NCBI RefSeq assembly: GCF_009363855.1
Contig: NZ_CP045423.1
Location: 2,138,001 to 2,202,000 of the forward strand
Origin: Microvirga thermotolerans
GTDB taxonomy: Bacteria > Pseudomonadota > Alphaproteobacteria > Rhizobiales > Beijerinckiaceae
Direction: 5' to 3'
DNA length: 64,000 bases
Below the pieces are notes generated by a model. The model saw only the letters and a program-made list of their open reading frames with translations. It did no database searches and had not been told where the DNA came from. Below are positions 34,549 to 41,926 of the stretch, piece after piece. Within the stretch, counting starts at the first letter, position 1; the number at the start of each line of letters is the position of its first letter. A program made the position numbers and the translations under genes.

Positions 34549-34977
34549 ATGCGCAAGTTCATGGCGGCCCTGATCGGTGCGGCAACCCTTGCCACCTCAC
34601 TGCCGGCAAGCGCGGATATGCTGCCCCGGCCCTCCCTGCCGGACGTGCAGAAGGCCTATCCGAACGAAAGCTACTCCCAGTACTATTATCGCCGCGGCTA
34701 TTACTACGGCCGGCCTTACTATTACGGGCGGCCCTATTACTACCGCCGGGACAACGGCGCCGCCGTCGCCGCGGGCGTCGCCGGTCTCGCCGCCGGTGCG
34801 CTGATCGCGGGCGCGATCGCCAATTCCGCCCAGGCGCAGCCCGCCGTCCCTCCGCCTCCCGGCACCGTGAGCCCGTCCGTTGCGGCCTACTGCGCGAAGA
34901 AGTACCGCTCCTACGATCCGGTGACGGGCACGTTCCTCGCCAGGAACGGCATGCGCTACGTCTGCACCTATCCGTAA
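34549..34977 (+). CDS. BA14K-family exported protein
   Basis: A 142-residue protein: signal peptide (about 22 residues), a tyrosine/arginine-rich region 'YYYGRPYYYGRPYYYRRD', a short hydrophobic segment 'AAVAAGVAGLAAGALIAGAI', and the C-terminal BA14K motif 'VAAYCAKKYRSYDPVTGTF' then 'NGMRYVCTYP'. BA14K proteins are envelope proteins of Hyphomicrobiales, first known as a Brucella antigen. GGAGTAAGAA precedes the ATG. Function unknown. Confidence 0.88.
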   Translation: MRKFMAALIGAATLATSLPASADMLPRPSLPDVQKAYPNESYSQYYYRRGYYYGRPYYYGRPYYYRRDNGAAVAAGVAGLAAGALIAGAIANSAQAQPAVPPPPGTVSPSVAAYCAKKYRSYDPVTGTFLARNGMRYVCTYP

Positions 34978-35297
34978 GGCCCGCTCTCCCGGCGCGGCCC
35001 ATCGGCCGCGCCGCCGCCCCTCTCTTCCGCCATCTTCCCGCCCTGCGCGCCCGTGGCCGGCACATTTGACAAGCCGCTGGCCGGAACTAGGATGGCTTCC
35101 ATGAACCGCCACGCCATCATGCCCCGAGGCCTGCTCTCCGCAGGATTGCTGATCGCGCATTCCTAAGCCGGGGTGCCGAGGCGCGACGCCGTCGCGACCA
35201 TCCCCGGAGCGGTTCTTCCTACCTTTCACCACGACAGTTCATTCCAGCCCGCGCCCGCCGCCTGACTGCGCCGGCCGCAGACCGTGTGGAGCTTTCC
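34978..35297. other. 320-base intergenic region
   Basis: Holds the ends of the flanking genes' control regions. A 21-codon reading frame at 35101-35166 starts with ATG but has no support. I see no RNA gene or repeat. Confidence 0.4.
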
Positions 35298-35756
35298 ATG
35301 TCCGTATCCTCGTCCCTCGACACCCGTAAGGGCCCGTCCGCCGCGAAGAGGCCCCCCATCGCGATCCGCGCCAACGACCACGAGCGCCTGCTCAAGCTCG
35401 CCGAGGTGGCCGCAGGCCGCATGCCCGAGGTCGCGGAATATCTTCTGACCGAGTTGGAGCGCGCCCGCGTGGTCCCTCCCGATACGGAGAAGCCGTCGCT
35501 CGTCGTCATGGGCTCGACGGTCACGTTCCGCGACGAGCAGACGGGGCGGACCGAGCGCGTCACCCTCGTCTATCCGGACCAGGCCGATATCGACCGCAAG
35601 CGGATCTCGGTCCTGACGCCCATCGGCGCAGCCCTCATCGGTCTCAGCGAGGGGCAGTCGATCCTGTGGCCCACGCGCACGGGCAAGGAACACCGCCTGC
35701 AGGTGCTGAAGGTCGAAGCGGAAGCGGCCGGCGGGGACGACGGCGCCCACGGCTGA
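35298..35756 (+). CDS. rnk: Rnk-type nucleoside diphosphate kinase regulator (GreA/GreB C-terminal fold)
   Basis: A 152-residue protein of the GreA/GreB-Rnk family that binds RNA polymerase. An N-terminal helical part 'IRANDHERLLKLAEVAAGRM' and the FKBP-like C-terminal domain 'VVMGSTVTFRDEQTGRTERV', 'LVYPDQADIDRKRISVLTPI' and 'GAALIGLSEGQSILWP' are typical. A GGAG six bases before the ATG at 35298 supports that start; a GTG at 35286 is an alternative. Rnk proteins lack the long coiled coil of GreA. Likely role is modulation of transcription. Confidence 0.9.
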   Translation: MSVSSSLDTRKGPSAAKRPPIAIRANDHERLLKLAEVAAGRMPEVAEYLLTELERARVVPPDTEKPSLVVMGSTVTFRDEQTGRTERVTLVYPDQADIDRKRISVLTPIGAALIGLSEGQSILWPTRTGKEHRLQVLKVEAEAAGGDDGAHG

Positions 35757-36051
35757 AAAAGCTGCGCCCCGTTGGAAACCGCACATTCGCGGATCGGCTC
35801 TCCGTAACGAGGGCCGGCCACGAGGTGGTCGAAGCGGGGCTCGCCGCCGTCGTCGGCGAGGTCATGCGCCTGGGCCTGACGCCTCACGCCGCCTGCAGCT
35901 GGCGGCCGAAGGCTCCGGCGTGACCGCGCTCACGCCCGTGCCCGGCTTTGGCCGCGACCGCCGGCAGGTCGAGCTGCCGCGTCAGCCGCGCGACCATGCG
36001 TCGCGCCAGTGCGATCCCCTCGCGCTCAACCGGCTTGATCCGCTCCTGCCC
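35757..36051. other. 295-base region at the left edge of the copper cluster, no gene seen
   Basis: No complete reading frame with a recognisable product. Partial frames on both strands give protein-like stretches ('RAGHEVVEAGLAAVVGEVMR' on plus, 'LTRQLDLPAVAAKAGHG' on minus) broken by stops, so it may contain gene debris from the cluster's insertion. This is weak. Confidence 0.3.
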
Positions 36052-36082
36052 TTGACCTTACCATGATGGCAAGGTCCAAACC
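36052..36082 (+). promoter_or_regulatory. MerR/CueR-type copper operator-promoter (site 1)
   Basis: TTGACC at 36052-36057 serves as the -35 and runs into the dyad ACCTTACCAT-G-ATGGCAAGGT (36055-36075), the pattern bound by CueR in copper promoters. The expected 19-base spacer puts a weak -10 (CAAACC) at 36077. It is 330 bases before the His-rich gene at 36408. Two near-identical sites are at 43767 and 49979. Confidence 0.7.
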
Positions 36083-36407
36083 GGCAGGGATCTCGGCATA
36101 TCCAAGGATCCTGGCCATGCGTCCCATTCCCATTCGCGATCTGACCTGCAGCAGCTGCTTGGGTTTTGTGGTTCAATCTCTGCAAGACACCGATCGGACG
36201 ATCCGCAGCGGGACGAACCTGACAGGTCGCACGATCGACATCGTCCCTCTCCGCTTCGAGTCGGTCCCGCGGCACGCGCTTCGATGGGCCGGTCATCCGG
36301 CCCGCGCCGGTTCTCCTTCCCCCTGGGGTGAGCCCATGGGCCACGTCTTGTCGAAGCGGGGCTTTCGTGAAAGAAATCCGAATCCGACCGACCGGAGCGT
36401 TCCACCT

Positions 36408-36815
36408 GTGCGGCTGATGGGCACCATCATCGTTGCTCTGCTTGCGATCACCATGGCGATCTTCCCGATCTCCGTGCCGCAGGCGGCTGCGTCGGCTGGG
36501 CACCGGCATGCTGCGGTGACCAGCGCCGGGCCCACCCATGACCATGCTGCCATCGGCGGGGAGCATGGGCATGCGGGCGGCGCAGCGTCGCATGACGACA
36601 CCGTGTCGAGCGCTTCTGCGGATCGCCCTCAGGGGGGTCAGGACTGCGCCGGCCCCGTCTGCTGCAGCATGGGCACCTGTCATGCCGTCCAGGACACCGC
36701 CCTTCCCATCCTCCACTCCCCCGCTGGGTCCCGCCTTCCCATAGCCATGCCCGGCGACGAACAGGTCGCAGGCATCGTCGTGGGCCGCCTCGACAGGCCT
36801 CCCCGAACCGTCTGA
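36408..36815 (+). CDS. His/Cys-rich small exported protein, copper cluster paralogue A
   Basis: A 135-residue protein with one hydrophobic N-terminal segment ('GTIIVALLAITMAIFPISV'), then a His-rich stretch ('HRHAAVTSAGPTHDH', 'GEHGHAGG'), a cysteine cluster 'CAGPVCCSMGTC', and the end 'LPIAMPGDEQVAGIVVGRLD' then 'RPPRTV'. The layout matches the gene at 46335, a likely paralogue. His and Cys suggest copper binding in the periplasm or membrane. Start GTG 36408 has GGAG upstream; ATG 36417 or 36336 are alternatives. It is the first gene after CueR-type site 1. No named family recognised. Confidence 0.7.
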   Translation: MRLMGTIIVALLAITMAIFPISVPQAAASAGHRHAAVTSAGPTHDHAAIGGEHGHAGGAASHDDTVSSASADRPQGGQDCAGPVCCSMGTCHAVQDTALPILHSPAGSRLPIAMPGDEQVAGIVVGRLDRPPRTV

Positions 36816-37014
36816 GCCAGGCGCGGGCGCGAACGCCCGCACGAACCGGCGCGCCCGCTCCTGAGAGCCGGCCGCGACCGCCCCGAAGCTCGAACCGGCC
36901 ACCTTCCCGCTCGCGACCGGAACAAGAGGCCTAGGATGGCGAACGGCCGTGCCGTCCGTCATCCCTCCCACCCCGTTCGGCCGCCCTGTGGAGGTCCGCC
37001 CGGAGACGGATTGC

Positions 37015-37272
37015 ATGATGAAAACGATCCCCCTTGCCGTCCTTGGCCTCGGCCTGGCGGCTTGCGTGCCCACCGCCCCGCCTGCCTACCTTGCGGCGCC
37101 CGCCGATCCCGATGTGGGCCTCCGAAGCCCCGGCTACGCCTCCGTGACCGCGGGTGTGCGTGCGTACGACGTCGTCGAGCCCCTCGACTGGCGCGAGCTC
37201 AACCGGCGCGTCGCGCCGGGCGCCGCACCCGAGCGGGACGACAGCAACGATGCCGCCCGGCGAGGCCGGTGA
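37015..37272 (+). CDS. Small lipoprotein preceding the TolC-type gene
   Basis: An 85-residue lipoprotein: signal 'MMKTIPLAVLGLGLAAC' with lipobox 'GLAAC', then 'VPTAPPAYLAAPADPDVGLR' and 'AYDVVEPLDWRELNRRVAPG'. Short lipoproteins of this pattern often precede copper-linked TolC-type channels in Hyphomicrobiales and end with a trailing 'W..LN..V.P' motif. GGAGA is about eight bases upstream. It is 24 bases from the next gene and likely in one transcript. Its role is unknown; it may help assemble the outer-membrane channel. Confidence 0.75.
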   Translation: MMKTIPLAVLGLGLAACVPTAPPAYLAAPADPDVGLRSPGYASVTAGVRAYDVVEPLDWRELNRRVAPGAAPERDDSNDAARRGR

Positions 37273-37296
37273 CCCATGCGCCAGGAAGACCATCCA

Positions 37297-38781
37297 ATGA
37301 CCGAAAAGAATTCCGCGGGATCAACCCGCAGGCTGCGGCTGCTCGGGGGTGTCGCCGCCACCCTCCTGCTCGGCGGCTGCGTCTCGTTCTCGCCTGACGG
37401 GGGCCTGTCGACGGCGCAGACGGTCGCGTATGCCGAGCTGGGCAAGGACGTCGTCAAGATCACCGGCGGGGCCGAGGCCGCTGCCATTCAGCACCGGGTC
37501 GAGGAACTGCTGAAGCGGCCGCTCACGGCGGACAGCGCCGTCCAGATCGCCCTGCTCAAGAACAGGGGTTTGCAGGCTGCGTTCAACGAGCTCGGCGTTT
37601 CCGAGGCCGCGTACATCCAGAACAGCCTGCCCCCGAACCCGACAATCTCCCTGTCCCGCCTCGGCGGCAACCTGGAGCTGGAGATCGAGCGCCAGATCCT
37701 GATCGGACTGTTCGAGCTTGCCACCCTGCCGGCCCGGGCGGCGATTGCCGAGCAGCGCTTCCGCGCGGCCCAGTTCCGGACCGCAGAGGCGGTGCTGCGC
37801 CTCGCCGCCGAGACGCGCCGGGAATACTACCGGGCGGTTGCCGCCAACCAGCAGGTCGCCTTCATGCAGCAGGCGCTGGCGACGGCCGAAACGGCCTCCG
37901 AGCTCGCCAAGCAGCTCGGCGAGACCGGCGCGCTGAACAAGCTGGAGCAGGCCCGCGAGCACGCGTTCTACCAGGAACTGGGGGCCCAGCTCGCCCGCGC
38001 CCGGATCGAGCAGAAGGTCGCCCGCGAGCGCCTGATCCGGCAGCTCGGCCTGTGGGGCCGGGACATCGACTTCCGCCTGCCGAGTTCGCTGCCGCCCCTG
38101 CCGGCCCGCATCGCCTCCGCCCAGGACATCGAGCGGCGGGCGCTGGAGCGGCGTGTCGACCTGCAGGCCCTGCGCCACGATCTGGAGGCGACCGCCCGCC
38201 AGTTCGGCCTGACGAATGCCACCCGCTTCGTCTCCGACATCGAACTTGCCGGAACCTCGAACTATGAGCGGGTGAAGACCGTCTCGGTCGACCACGGCGA
38301 GGTCGAGGTCGAGAAGGAGAAGCTCAACCGGCGCGGGCTGGAAATCGCGTTCACGATCCCGATCTACGACTTCGGCGCGGTAGGGGTGCGCAACGCCCGG
38401 GAGACCTACATGGCTGCCGCCAACCGGCTCGCGGAACGGGCCGTCAACGTCCGGTCCGAGGCGCGGGAGGCCTACCTGCGCTACCGCGGCAACTACGACC
38501 TCGCCCGCCACTACCAGAGCCGCGTCCTGCCGCTGCAGAAGCGGATCCAGGACGAGGCCCTGCTCCAGTACAGCGGCATGCTCGTCGACGTGAGCCAGCT
38601 CATCCTCGACGCCCGCGCCCGCATCCTCAGCAACGTCGATGCCATCAATGCCCGCCGCGACTTCTGGATCGCCGCCACCGACCTCAAGGCCGCCCTCGTC
38701 GGCGGCGGAGCCGGCAGCGGCGGCCCCGAAGGCGGCAGGGAAGCCGTGGCCGCCGCCGCTGGCGGCGGTGGCGGGCACTGA
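37297..38781 (+). CDS. TolC-family outer-membrane efflux lipoprotein
   Basis: A 494-residue channel of the TolC/NodT type, lipidated at 'LLLGGC'. It has the long helical repeats of the family: 'AVQIALLKNRGLQAAFNELG', 'LPPNPTISLSRLGGNLELEI', and 'AREHAFYQELGAQLARARIE'. It ends in a glycine-rich tail. Such channels pair with RND pumps (CusCBA). No CusA or CusB homologue is in the window, so its pump is elsewhere or absent. It is followed in 14 bases by the multicopper oxidase. ATG 37297 has AGGAAG upstream. Confidence 0.9.
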   Translation: MTEKNSAGSTRRLRLLGGVAATLLLGGCVSFSPDGGLSTAQTVAYAELGKDVVKITGGAEAAAIQHRVEELLKRPLTADSAVQIALLKNRGLQAAFNELGVSEAAYIQNSLPPNPTISLSRLGGNLELEIERQILIGLFELATLPARAAIAEQRFRAAQFRTAEAVLRLAAETRREYYRAVAANQQVAFMQQALATAETASELAKQLGETGALNKLEQAREHAFYQELGAQLARARIEQKVARERLIRQLGLWGRDIDFRLPSSLPPLPARIASAQDIERRALERRVDLQALRHDLEATARQFGLTNATRFVSDIELAGTSNYERVKTVSVDHGEVEVEKEKLNRRGLEIAFTIPIYDFGAVGVRNARETYMAAANRLAERAVNVRSEAREAYLRYRGNYDLARHYQSRVLPLQKRIQDEALLQYSGMLVDVSQLILDARARILSNVDAINARRDFWIAATDLKAALVGGGAGSGGPEGGREAVAAAAGGGGGH

Positions 38782-38795
38782 CCAGGGAGAGACCG

Positions 38796-40208
38796 ATGAC
38801 CGATCTATCGCGCAGGAACTTCCTCGGCGCCGGAGGCCTCGCCCTCGCCGGAGCCACCATGATCAGCGGGCGCGCGCAGGCCGCGAGCCTGCCCGAGGCG
38901 CCGATCATGACCGAGGCCACCATGCAGCCGCCGCTCTACCCGAAGAGCGGACCGGACTACCAGCCCGTCGTCACCCTCAACGGCTGGACCCTGCCCTGGC
39001 GGCAGAACGGCGACTGGAAGGAGTTCCACCTCGTCGCCGAGCCCGTGGTGCGCGAGCTCGCGCCCGGCATGAAGGCGCACCTGTGGGGCTACAACGGCCA
39101 GTCGCCCGGTCCGACCATCGAGGCGGTCGAGGGCGACAAGGTGCGCATCTTCGTCACCAACAAGCTGCCGGAGAACACGGCGGTGCACTGGCACGGCCAG
39201 CTTCTGCCCAACGGCATGGACGGAGTCGGCGGCCTGACCCAGCCGCATATCCCGCCGGGCAAGACCTTCGTGTACGAGTTCATCTGCCAGAAGTCCGGCA
39301 CGTTCATGTACCACCCGCATTCGGACGAGATGGTGCAGATGGCGATGGGCATGATGGGCTTCTTCGTCGTGCACCCGCGCGATCCCGCCTTCCGTCGCGT
39401 CGACCGCGACTTCGTGTTCCTGCTCAACGCCTTCGACATCGAAGCCGGAAGCTACGTGCCGAAGGTCAACACGATGCTCGACTTCAACCTCTGGTGCTGG
39501 AACTCGCGCGTGTTCCCGGGCATTGACCCATTCGTGGTGCGGCAGGGCGACAAGGTGCGGATCCGGTTCGGCAACCTGACCATGACCAACCACCCGATCC
39601 ACATGCACGGCTACGACTTCAAGGTCACGTGCACCGACGGCGGCTGGGTGCCGGAGACGGCGCAATGGCCGGAGGTCTCCGTCGACGTGGCAGTCGGGCA
39701 GATGCGGGCCTTCGAGTTCGTCGCGGATGCGCCGGGCGACTGGGCGATCCACTGCCACAAGTCGCACCACACCATGAACGCCATGGGCCACGACGTGAAG
39801 ACCTACATCGGCGTGAACATGAAGAAGACCGCGCCCGCCATCAGGAAGGTGGCGCCCGGCTACATGCCGATGGGCTCGGCCGGCATGGGCGAGATGGGAT
39901 CCATGGAGATGCCGCTGCCCGACAACACCCTGCCGATGATGACGGGCTTCGCCCAGTTCGGCCCGGTCGAGATGGGCGGCATGTTCTCGGTCGTGAAGGT
40001 GCGGCCGGGCCTGGCCTCCGACGATTACAAGGATCCGGGCTGGTACCGGCATCCGGAGGGGACGGTCGCCTACGAGTGGAAGGGCGAGCAGCTCGCCGAG
40101 CCCGCCCGCGCGACCTCGCCCGACAGCGGCGTGAAGGCGGCGGAGTTCAGGGCCGCCGACCCACGCAGGAGACCCGCCCGCACCGCCGGCGGCCATGGCA
40201 ACCACTGA
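38796..40208 (+). CDS. Tat-exported multicopper oxidase
   Basis: A 470-residue periplasmic oxidase, likely oxidising Cu(I) to less toxic Cu(II). Tat signal 'SRRNFLGAGGLALAGA' at 5-20. Copper ligands: 'HWHG' 131-134, 'HPHS' 173-176, 'HPIHMHG' 266-272 and 'HCHKSHHTM' 319-327, which together supply type 1, 2 and 3 sites. The Met-rich segment near 355-385 ('GSAGMGEMGSMEMPLP') is typical of copper-linked oxidases such as CueO and CopA. The C-terminus is His-ended ('GGHGNH'). Length is close to normal for the short two-domain-like type. Confidence 0.92.
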   Translation: MTDLSRRNFLGAGGLALAGATMISGRAQAASLPEAPIMTEATMQPPLYPKSGPDYQPVVTLNGWTLPWRQNGDWKEFHLVAEPVVRELAPGMKAHLWGYNGQSPGPTIEAVEGDKVRIFVTNKLPENTAVHWHGQLLPNGMDGVGGLTQPHIPPGKTFVYEFICQKSGTFMYHPHSDEMVQMAMGMMGFFVVHPRDPAFRRVDRDFVFLLNAFDIEAGSYVPKVNTMLDFNLWCWNSRVFPGIDPFVVRQGDKVRIRFGNLTMTNHPIHMHGYDFKVTCTDGGWVPETAQWPEVSVDVAVGQMRAFEFVADAPGDWAIHCHKSHHTMNAMGHDVKTYIGVNMKKTAPAIRKVAPGYMPMGSAGMGEMGSMEMPLPDNTLPMMTGFAQFGPVEMGGMFSVVKVRPGLASDDYKDPGWYRHPEGTVAYEWKGEQLAEPARATSPDSGVKAAEFRAADPRRRPARTAGGHGNH

Positions 40209-40254
40209 TCGCAATCACCGATCCCGACGAGAAACGATGCCGAAGGAGCAATCG

Positions 40255-40746
40255 ATGAAGACACGCCTTTCCGCCCTCATGGGCGCCGCCGCAGCGCTGG
40301 CCCTTTCGGCCGGGCTGGCCCTTGCCGGTCCCGGCGAGCCCGGCCACAGCCACAAGTCCTTCGCCGCCGGCGAGCCGGGCGACCCGAAGAAGCCCGTGGC
40401 CCGCACCATCGAGGTCACCATGAAGGAGACCGAGGACGCGAAGATGCTGTTCGAGCCCAACCGGGTCGAGATCAAGCGCGGCGAGCAGGTGAAGTTCGTG
40501 CTCAGGAACCACGGCCAGGTCGATCACGAGTTCATGCTCGACACGCCCGAGCGGAACGCCAAGCACAAGATCGCCATGGAGAGGAACCCCGACATGGAGC
40601 ATGACGACCCGAACGGGAAACGTCTCGCGCCGAAAGGCTCCAACGAGATCGTCTGGCGCTTCACCAGGCCCGGCACCTTCGAGTTCGCCTGCCTCATCCC
40701 GGGCCACTACGAGTCGGGCATGCACGGCATCGTCGTCGTCAAGTGA
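40255..40746 (+). CDS. Periplasmic cupredoxin-fold protein
   Basis: A 163-residue exported blue-copper-like protein. After the signal peptide and a short His-containing linker ('GEPGHSHKSF'), the cupredoxin core has 'MLFEPNRVEIKRGEQVKFVL', 'NHGQVDHEFMLDTPE' (histidine ligand) and the end 'GTFEFACLIPGHYESGMHG' with Cys, His and Met ligands. A Met-rich loop adds possible copper sites. AAGGAG precedes the ATG at 40255. It is likely a periplasmic copper carrier working with the oxidase. Confidence 0.9.
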   Translation: MKTRLSALMGAAAALALSAGLALAGPGEPGHSHKSFAAGEPGDPKKPVARTIEVTMKETEDAKMLFEPNRVEIKRGEQVKFVLRNHGQVDHEFMLDTPERNAKHKIAMERNPDMEHDDPNGKRLAPKGSNEIVWRFTRPGTFEFACLIPGHYESGMHGIVVVK

Positions 40747-40787
40747 CGGCCCTCTCTCACCCCACCACCCGAAGAAGGAGTTCCTCC

Positions 40788-41078
40788 ATGAAACGTCTCG
40801 CTATCGGCCTCGTCGCTGCCCTCGGCCTCTCGGGCGCGGCCCTCGCGCAGAGCCTGCCGACCGTGTCGGGCACGGTCGAGAAGGTCGACGCTGGCGCCGG
40901 AAAGATCACCATCGAGCACGGCCCGATTCCGAACCTCGACATGGATGCGATGACCATGGTGTTCCGCGCCCAGGACCCCGCCCTTCTCAAGGGCCTGAAG
41001 GCCGGCGACAAGGTCCAGTTCACCGCCGACCGCGTGAACGGCCAGATCAGCGTCACTTCGATCAAGAAGGGCTCGTAA
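40788..41078 (+). CDS. cusF: CusF-like periplasmic copper-binding protein
   Basis: A 96-residue exported protein: signal to about residue 20, then one CusF domain 'SGTVEKVDAGAGKITIEHGP', 'MDAMTMVFRAQDPALLKGLK', and 'GDKVQFTADRVNGQISV'. The histidine in EHGP and two methionines of 'MDAMTM' are the Cu(I) ligands of CusF. AAGGAG lies seven bases before ATG. A second copy of the domain is fused to DUF305 in the next gene. Confidence 0.92.
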   Translation: MKRLAIGLVAALGLSGAALAQSLPTVSGTVEKVDAGAGKITIEHGPIPNLDMDAMTMVFRAQDPALLKGLKAGDKVQFTADRVNGQISVTSIKKGS

Positions 41079-41088
41079 GGCCCTCGAT

Positions 41089-41114
41089 GCCCCGCAGGTT
41101 GCGACCTGCGGGGC
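41089..41114 (+). terminator. Strong hairpin after cusF, terminator or processing site
   Basis: GCCCCGCAGGT pairs perfectly with ACCTGCGGGGC (11 bp) around a TGCG loop. The downstream run is only weakly T-rich (GTTCCCTGTGTTT), so it may instead limit read-through or stabilise the upstream mRNA. Confidence 0.55.
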
Positions 41115-41143
41115 GTTCCCTGTGTTTGAAGAGAGATTCCGTC

Positions 41144-41848
41144 ATGAAGCGCTTCGCCCTTACACTCACCGCCGTTGGAGCCCTCGCCGCCGCATGGGCC
41201 ATCGTCGGCCCGGCCCGCTCTGCGCAGGCGCAGCCCGCCAAGGGCGCGCCGGCGGCCTATGAGCGTGTCCGCGAGGTCATGGCCGACCGCTTCAAGGACA
41301 TGAAACTCGCCGGCGATCCCGACAGGGATTTCGCCGCGCTGCTCATCGCCCATCACGAGGACCTGATCTTCCTCGCCCGGACCCAGCTGGAGCATGGCGC
41401 GGACGAGCAGCTCCGGCGGATGGCACAGAGGATCATCGACGAGCAGCAGAAGCAGATTTCCGAACTGAAGGAGTGGCAGGTCCGCAACCGCCAGGCGGAC
41501 TACCGCGCCAGGGCGGACCAGCCGCCGCACGGGTCCGGACCGCTCGACCGGACGGGCCCACCGGCCCCGCAGGTGCAGGCCGCCGCTCCCGCGCAACCCG
41601 CTGCGCAGGAATCCGCCCGCCAGCTCCCGATGGTGTCCGGAACGGTCGAGAAGGTCGATGCGGGCGCCGGCAAGATCACGCTCGACCACGGCCCGATCCC
41701 CAACCTGAGCATGGACGCCATGACCATGGTGTTCCGGGTCCAGGATCCGGCAGTCCTGAAAGGCGTGAAGGCCGGCGATAGGGTCCGGTTCCAGGCCGAC
41801 CGCGTGAACGGACAGATCAGCGTCGTCACGATCCAGAAAGGCAAGTAG
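41144..41848 (+). CDS. DUF305-CusF fusion protein, exported
   Basis: A 234-residue exported protein with two copper-linked domains. After the signal peptide come a DUF305 part ('DFAALLIAHHEDLIFLARTQ', then 'QQKQISELKEWQ') with the HH and Met/Glu pattern, a proline/alanine-rich linker near 120-155, and a C-terminal CusF domain ('SGTVEKVDAGAGKITLDHGP', 'MDAMTMVFRVQDPAVLKGVK'). The CusF part is nearly identical to that at 40788, a sign of tandem duplication. The fusion should bind Cu(I) in the periplasm. GAGAG precedes the ATG. Confidence 0.85.
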   Translation: MKRFALTLTAVGALAAAWAIVGPARSAQAQPAKGAPAAYERVREVMADRFKDMKLAGDPDRDFAALLIAHHEDLIFLARTQLEHGADEQLRRMAQRIIDEQQKQISELKEWQVRNRQADYRARADQPPHGSGPLDRTGPPAPQVQAAAPAQPAAQESARQLPMVSGTVEKVDAGAGKITLDHGPIPNLSMDAMTMVFRVQDPAVLKGVKAGDRVRFQADRVNGQISVVTIQKGK

Positions 41849-41864
41849 CGCAGACCAGCGCTTG

Positions 41865-41878
41865 TTGATCGCGATCAA
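41865..41878 (+). promoter_or_regulatory. FNR/FixK-type box upstream of the DUF3141 gene
   Basis: TTGATCGCGATCAA is a perfect TTGAT-N4-ATCAA dyad, the FNR/FixK consensus. Its centre is about 55 bases before the ATG at 41927, which fits an activator site centred near -41. This suggests induction at low oxygen. Confidence 0.7.
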
Positions 41879-41926
41879 GGGAGGCCGGGGGCAGGTCGGA
41901 TACGGGTGCGAGGACAGGAGAGCGTA

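Noticed and set aside
35101..35166. 21-codon frame starting with ATG between the BA14K gene and rnk
   Set aside because: Very short and without a family or clear ribosome site.
36823..36840. GCGGGCG/CGCCCGC hairpin after the His-rich gene as a terminator
   Set aside because: No T-run follows, and the stem is only seven base pairs in a GC-rich region.
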